Below are positions 60,728 to 64,000 of a stretch of DNA of 64,000 nucleotides, in pieces. Location: positions 1 to 64,000 of the forward strand of contig JBMNTB010000004.1 of the NCBI GenBank assembly GCA_050945515.1, written 5' to 3'. The DNA is from UBA1046 sp050945515. GTDB lineage: Bacteria > Bacillota > Clostridia > Saccharofermentanales > DTU023. The notes below the pieces were generated by a model that had not been told where the DNA came from, searched no databases, and worked only from the letters and a program-made list of their open reading frames with translations. The position numbers and the translations under genes were made by a program. Each line of letters starts with the position of its first letter. Position 1 is the first letter of the stretch.

Positions 60728-62299
60728 TTACAGCCTGACCACATGCAGATACTCGACTTTGTCATCCTCAGTGCCGGTCAGCAGACTGCCTTTTGCTCTG
60801 GCATATTCTATATAATCTATAACATCTTTGGTAACTTTTTCGCCCGGCGCCAGAATCGGAATCCCCGGGGGATAACACATAATTGACTCCGCAGCAATTC
60901 TGCCCTCGGCTGCCAGAAGCGGCAACAGATCTGTCTTGGCGTAGAAAGCTTCGGCCGGCGTCATCTCGACGATCGGCTTGACATATTCATTGGCCAGCAG
61001 ACCGGACGGCTCTTTGCCATAGCGCTCCAGAATCTCTACCAGAGCGGCAATCAAGCGTTCAATTACCACAGCCCGATCACCTACCGAGATGATGGCCAGG
61101 AAATTCCCCAGATCACCGAACTCAACCTGAATATCGTACTCATCCCGCAGCAGATCGTGCACTTCAATGCCGGCCAGACCGATAGAGCGCGTATGCACTG
61201 ACAGCTTGGTCAGATCAAATTCATAAAAGGCATCTCCGTCCGTCTTCTCATTGCTGAAAGCATCATAGCCGCCGATCTGATTGATCTCCGACCTGGCATA
61301 ATTGGCCAGCTTGATAACCCGATCATAGATTTCCCGGCCCTTGAACGCCAACAATCTCCTGGTCAAATCCAGAGACACCATCAGCAGATAAGAAGCGCTG
61401 GTCGTCTGGGATAGATTGACAATCTGACGAATATAGCCGGCGTCGCTCCTAACGCCTTCGCCTAATAAAAGCAACGAACTTTGCGTCAATGATCCTCCGG
61501 TCTTGTGCAAAGAGACCGCCGCCATATCCGCTCCCGCCTCCATGGCCGAAACGGGGAGGTCGGGGCTGAAATGGAAATGAGTGCCGTGCGCTTCATCGAC
61601 CAGCACCCTCATACCGGCCTCATGTGCCAACCGGGTGATCTCTTTCAGATTGGAACAAACACCGTAATAAGTCGGATGATTGACCAGGACGGCTTTGGCC
61701 TTGGGATGCTCACGGATTGTCTTCGCGATCTCCGCCGGAGACATGCCCAGAGGAATGCCCAATCCTGTGTGCACGCCCGGATTGACATAGACCGGTGTCC
61801 CTCGGGCCAGAATCAGAGAATTGATCACACTGCGATGGACATTGCGCGGCAGAATCAGCTCATCTCCCGGATTCAGCGAAGACAAGATCATGCCCTGGAT
61901 GGCACTGCTGGTACCATTGACCATGAAAAAGGCATCCGCCGCCCGGAAAGCCTGGGCCGTCAGGACTTCAGCTTCTCTGATTACGGACGTGGGATGGATA
62001 AGACTATCCACCATTTTCATGGAGTTGACATCCACGGTCAGGCAGTCTTCACCCAGATAGGCCCGCAAGTCGGGATTGCCCCGTCCCTGTTTATGTCCTG
62101 GCACATCAAAGGGCACGATGCGCTTGCTGCGGTAGAGACTCACAGCCTCGTACAAAGGCGCTTTGGCCTGGGGATTGCCTGGGTATAGTGCTTCATAATC
62201 AGGCATCTCGTTGCCCTGACCGAGCAGAGTACCGTTAAGAATCCGGCGCAATCTCTCCGGCGGCACAGGGCGAGCTTTTCCGGATTCAGTCATAGACAT
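60728..62299 (-). CDS. speA: Orn/Lys/Arg decarboxylase, probable arginine decarboxylase
   Basis: PLP decarboxylase of 523 residues of the short, N-wing-less Orn/Lys/Arg family (SpeA of Bacillus type). PLP-binding features are VDEAHGTHFHFS and the lysine in AVSLHKTGGSLTQSS; IPFDVPGHKQGRG opens the domain. Neighbouring agmatinase, spermidine synthase and SAM decarboxylase point to arginine as substrate, giving agmatine. Its start overlaps the end of speD by 14 bp, and an ATG two codons later is an equal alternative. Confidence 0.9.
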   Translation of the reverse strand: MSMTESGKARPVPPERLRRILNGTLLGQGNEMPDYEALYPGNPQAKAPLYEAVSLYRSKRIVPFDVPGHKQGRGNPDLRAYLGEDCLTVDVNSMKMVDSLIHPTSVIREAEVLTAQAFRAADAFFMVNGTSSAIQGMILSSLNPGDELILPRNVHRSVINSLILARGTPVYVNPGVHTGLGIPLGMSPAEIAKTIREHPKAKAVLVNHPTYYGVCSNLKEITRLAHEAGMRVLVDEAHGTHFHFSPDLPVSAMEAGADMAAVSLHKTGGSLTQSSLLLLGEGVRSDAGYIRQIVNLSQTTSASYLLMVSLDLTRRLLAFKGREIYDRVIKLANYARSEINQIGGYDAFSNEKTDGDAFYEFDLTKLSVHTRSIGLAGIEVHDLLRDEYDIQVEFGDLGNFLAIISVGDRAVVIERLIAALVEILERYGKEPSGLLANEYVKPIVEMTPAEAFYAKTDLLPLLAAEGRIAAESIMCYPPGIPILAPGEKVTKDVIDYIEYARAKGSLLTGTEDDKVEYLHVVRL

Positions 62300-63119
62300 T
62301 CACCCCGCTGTAGATCTCGATCATCTCTTTCTGGAGTGCATCGTGAATCTGCAGCCGTCGGCGGGGAGGCAGCTCATAGACATCGGTATTGAAGAGATAA
62401 TCCTGCAGATTTATCTCCTTAACCATCAACTTGGTATGAAATATATTCGACTGATAGACATTGACATCCATCGCATCGTAAGTCTGGAGCGTTTCCGGGT
62501 CGATATAGTTTTGAATCGAAGTCATCGGATGGTCAAGAAAGAGCTTCTTGCCCGTAGTATCGCGCGTAAAACCCCGAACCCGGTAATCAATGGTAATAAT
62601 ATCGGAATCAAAGCTGGAGATCAGATAATTCAGCGCTTTGAGCGGCGACACCGTACCACAGGTAGAGACATCGATATCCACCCGGAAAGTGGAAATATCC
62701 TTATCGGGATGCCATTCCGGGAAAGTATGCACCGTCACATGGCTTTTATCCAGATGTGCATGAACCATCTCGTGCTCGGGCAGACCCGGACGAGGCGGAC
62801 AATCGCGTTTCGTCACCTCGCCCGCATTGCAAGTGATATCGATCAACTGCCTTTCCAGCGGCTGCTCGGCAATCAGTACATTGACCGAGGCACCCTGAGG
62901 CTCGTAATCTTGTTTGGAAATATTGAGGATAAAAGCTCCGATCATCTCGGTGACATGAACTAAAATTGAAGTCAGACGCTCAGAATTATACTGTTCGTCA
63001 ATATACGCTATATAGTCTTTCTGTTCTCGGGCCGTCTTGGCATAACAGATATCATAAATATTGAAACTCAAAGTCTTAGTCAGATTATTAAAACCATATA
63101 GTGTCAATTTATCTTTCAA
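62286..63119 (-). CDS. speD: S-adenosylmethionine decarboxylase proenzyme (Escherichia coli-type length)
   Basis: Pyruvoyl enzyme of 277 residues making the aminopropyl donor for spermidine. The self-cleavage site is visible in HLDKSHVTVHTFPEW; the Ser after Lys becomes the pyruvoyl group. TCGTVSPLKALNYL and DYRVRGFTRD are also family features. Its length fits the long bacterial class rather than the roughly 120-residue Bacillus class. First gene of the polyamine operon. Confidence 0.93.
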   Translation of the reverse strand: MKDKLTLYGFNNLTKTLSFNIYDICYAKTAREQKDYIAYIDEQYNSERLTSILVHVTEMIGAFILNISKQDYEPQGASVNVLIAEQPLERQLIDITCNAGEVTKRDCPPRPGLPEHEMVHAHLDKSHVTVHTFPEWHPDKDISTFRVDIDVSTCGTVSPLKALNYLISSFDSDIITIDYRVRGFTRDTTGKKLFLDHPMTSIQNYIDPETLQTYDAMDVNVYQSNIFHTKLMVKEINLQDYLFNTDVYELPPRRRLQIHDALQKEMIEIYSGVNVYD

Positions 63120-63268
63120 TTTTACTGTCTCCTTAGGTCAAAATTTCCTCCCCCTGATCGTACCGGAATCAGGAATTGAATTGTACGCCATATCAATCGA
63201 CAATACAAGCGTTTTGCCTCGTAATTGTATCACAGATCAGCGCACGGAAATATATATTTTGACGAAGG

Positions 63269-64000
63269 CTACAACCGGCAGTCCGGCTTTTCCGAGTAAT
63301 CGTCAGCGAATTGATACAAGCTGGCATAATCGTTCAGCAGACTGCGGCGTTCCGCTTGCGTCAGATCCAGAAAGCGCTTGAAATTATGCATGTCCATACG
63401 GGCGGCCGAAAACAGCAGCTCCGTATACTCTTTCCGGTCAAAACCATATTCCCGTTCCCACCGGTCTATCAGCTTGAAGCCGTAATAGTAGCAGGTAAAA
63501 TAGCCGAGCATATACTCCTGAGCCCGGACTTGTCCGCGAGCCGTATTCCAGTCAAAATCCAGTTCTGAGCAGTATAGCTGCACCACATCCTTGATCGGAT
63601 GGCCGAAATAGCGCAGCATTAAATCAGCCTTGATCCGAACTGCGGTATGATGCCTGCGATAGGCCACAAAGAGCGGATAGAACGGATCTTCCGGAAAGAC
63701 AAAAGTGAACAGCTCTTCTGAGCGGTGCGGCACTCCCTCCAGAATCGGAGTATAGCGTGCACCGCGCTTCAATGTTTCCGGAAGCGGATCAACAATATTG
63801 CGTACAAATTGAACATGATGTCCGGGATAAGCCTCATGCACCGTATTTATTTTGATCCAGCCGTCAGTTACAGCACGGTAATTGTAACCGTTGAGGAACA
63901 TCTCCCCCTGTAAGGGTCTTTGGCGCCGACAGCCGCCGCCGTAGCCGCCCCAGGGATAGGAATCCTTGAGAGACTCGGAAATATTGACGACAACACAACT
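63269..64000 (-). CDS. DUF885 family zinc peptidase-like protein (partial, N-terminus outside window)
   Basis: C-terminal 243 residues of a DUF885 protein. The frame stays open from 63901 to the window edge through a Gly-rich WGGYGGGCRR stretch, so the gene begins outside. The motif HEAYPGHH is the HExxxH-like zinc site of the family. Later conserved parts include EQ-type helices such as EYMLGYFTCYYYGFKLI. DUF885 proteins are probably cell-surface or cytoplasmic oligopeptidases, though activity is little tested. Confidence 0.85.
   Translation of the reverse strand, partial: SCVVVNISESLKDSYPWGGYGGGCRRQRPLQGEMFLNGYNYRAVTDGWIKINTVHEAYPGHHVQFVRNIVDPLPETLKRGARYTPILEGVPHRSEELFTFVFPEDPFYPLFVAYRRHHTAVRIKADLMLRYFGHPIKDVVQLYCSELDFDWNTARGQVRAQEYMLGYFTCYYYGFKLIDRWEREYGFDRKEYTELLFSAARMDMHNFKRFLDLTQAERRSLLNDYASLYQFADDYSEKPDCRL

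Noticed and set aside
61505..62188. Plus-strand open frame of 227 codons
   Set aside because: Antisense shadow of speA, which is complete with PLP motifs.
1..64000. CRISPR arrays, tRNA or rRNA genes, insertion sequences
   Set aside because: No regularly spaced repeats, tRNA T-loop/acceptor patterns, rRNA segments or transposase motifs were found on reading.

Overview
The window looks like a chromosomal segment of an anaerobic, amino-acid-fermenting member of the Clostridia (phylum Bacillota). The supporting signs are a selenocysteine-containing Stickland reductase (grdX-grdE-grdB), a SigI/RsgI sigma/anti-sigma pair, AzlCD, a lysine riboswitch, tRNA-dependent amidation by GatCAB, a membrane pyrophosphatase, strong AGGAGG-type ribosome sites and frequent GTG/TTG starts. 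I cannot name the species. I see no rRNA, tRNA, CRISPR array, prophage or intact insertion sequence.

Layout. 0-7 kb: DEAD-box helicase, FAD/NAD oxidoreductase, MATE and MFS exporters, and a short zinc alcohol dehydrogenase. 7-10.1 kb: grdX, grdE and grdB, with grdB read through an in-frame UGA. 10.2-11 kb: a DUF5320/DUF134 pair behind a promoter embedded in a 17-bp inverted repeat. 11.1-12.9 kb: sigI-rsgI, the anti-sigma factor ending in an Asp/Tyr tail. 13 kb: a Phd-type antitoxin with a truncated toxin. 13.4-18.5 kb (minus): a D-cysteine desulfhydrase-like PLP enzyme, a 1106-residue adenylation/ACP/alpha-oxoamine-synthase fusion, and a DUF554 membrane protein. 18.9-26.5 kb: secreted nuclease, AzlCD, a D-aspartate-ligase-like ATP-grasp enzyme, and four minus-strand genes (AI-2E-type exporter, TIGR01440 protein, ECF S component, Na/Pi symporter). 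26.9-30.5 kb: pheST. 30.6-34.9 kb: an accessory-looking stretch (DUF4143 ATPase, toroid-like protein, alkyltransferase-like protein, DUF5714, cupin). 34.9-43.9 kb: an Opp/Dpp-type peptide importer, asparaginase, aspartate racemase and a PatB/MalY C-S lyase. 44.2-47.7 kb: K+-dependent-type pyrophosphatase and a membrane diguanylate cyclase. 48-51 kb (minus): an amino-acid ABC importer behind a lysine riboswitch. 51.1-56.1 kb: aspS fused to gatC, then gatA and gatB. 56.1-58.9 kb (minus): TrkH and two TrkA/RCK proteins. 58.9-63.1 kb (minus): speD, speA, speE, speB, a complete arginine-to-spermidine route. 63.3 kb to the end: a DUF885 peptidase cut by the window edge.

How the genes fit together. 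Peptides and amino acids are imported (Opp/Dpp system, lysine ABC system). Asparagine is hydrolysed, aspartate can be racemised and perhaps ligated as D-Asp into peptidoglycan precursors, arginine is turned into polyamines, and a Grd-type substrate is reduced as electron acceptor. The most unusual items are the AspRS-GatC fusion, the three-domain adenylation/ACP/oxoamine-synthase protein, the Asp/Tyr-tailed RsgI, and the operator-embedded DUF134 promoter.
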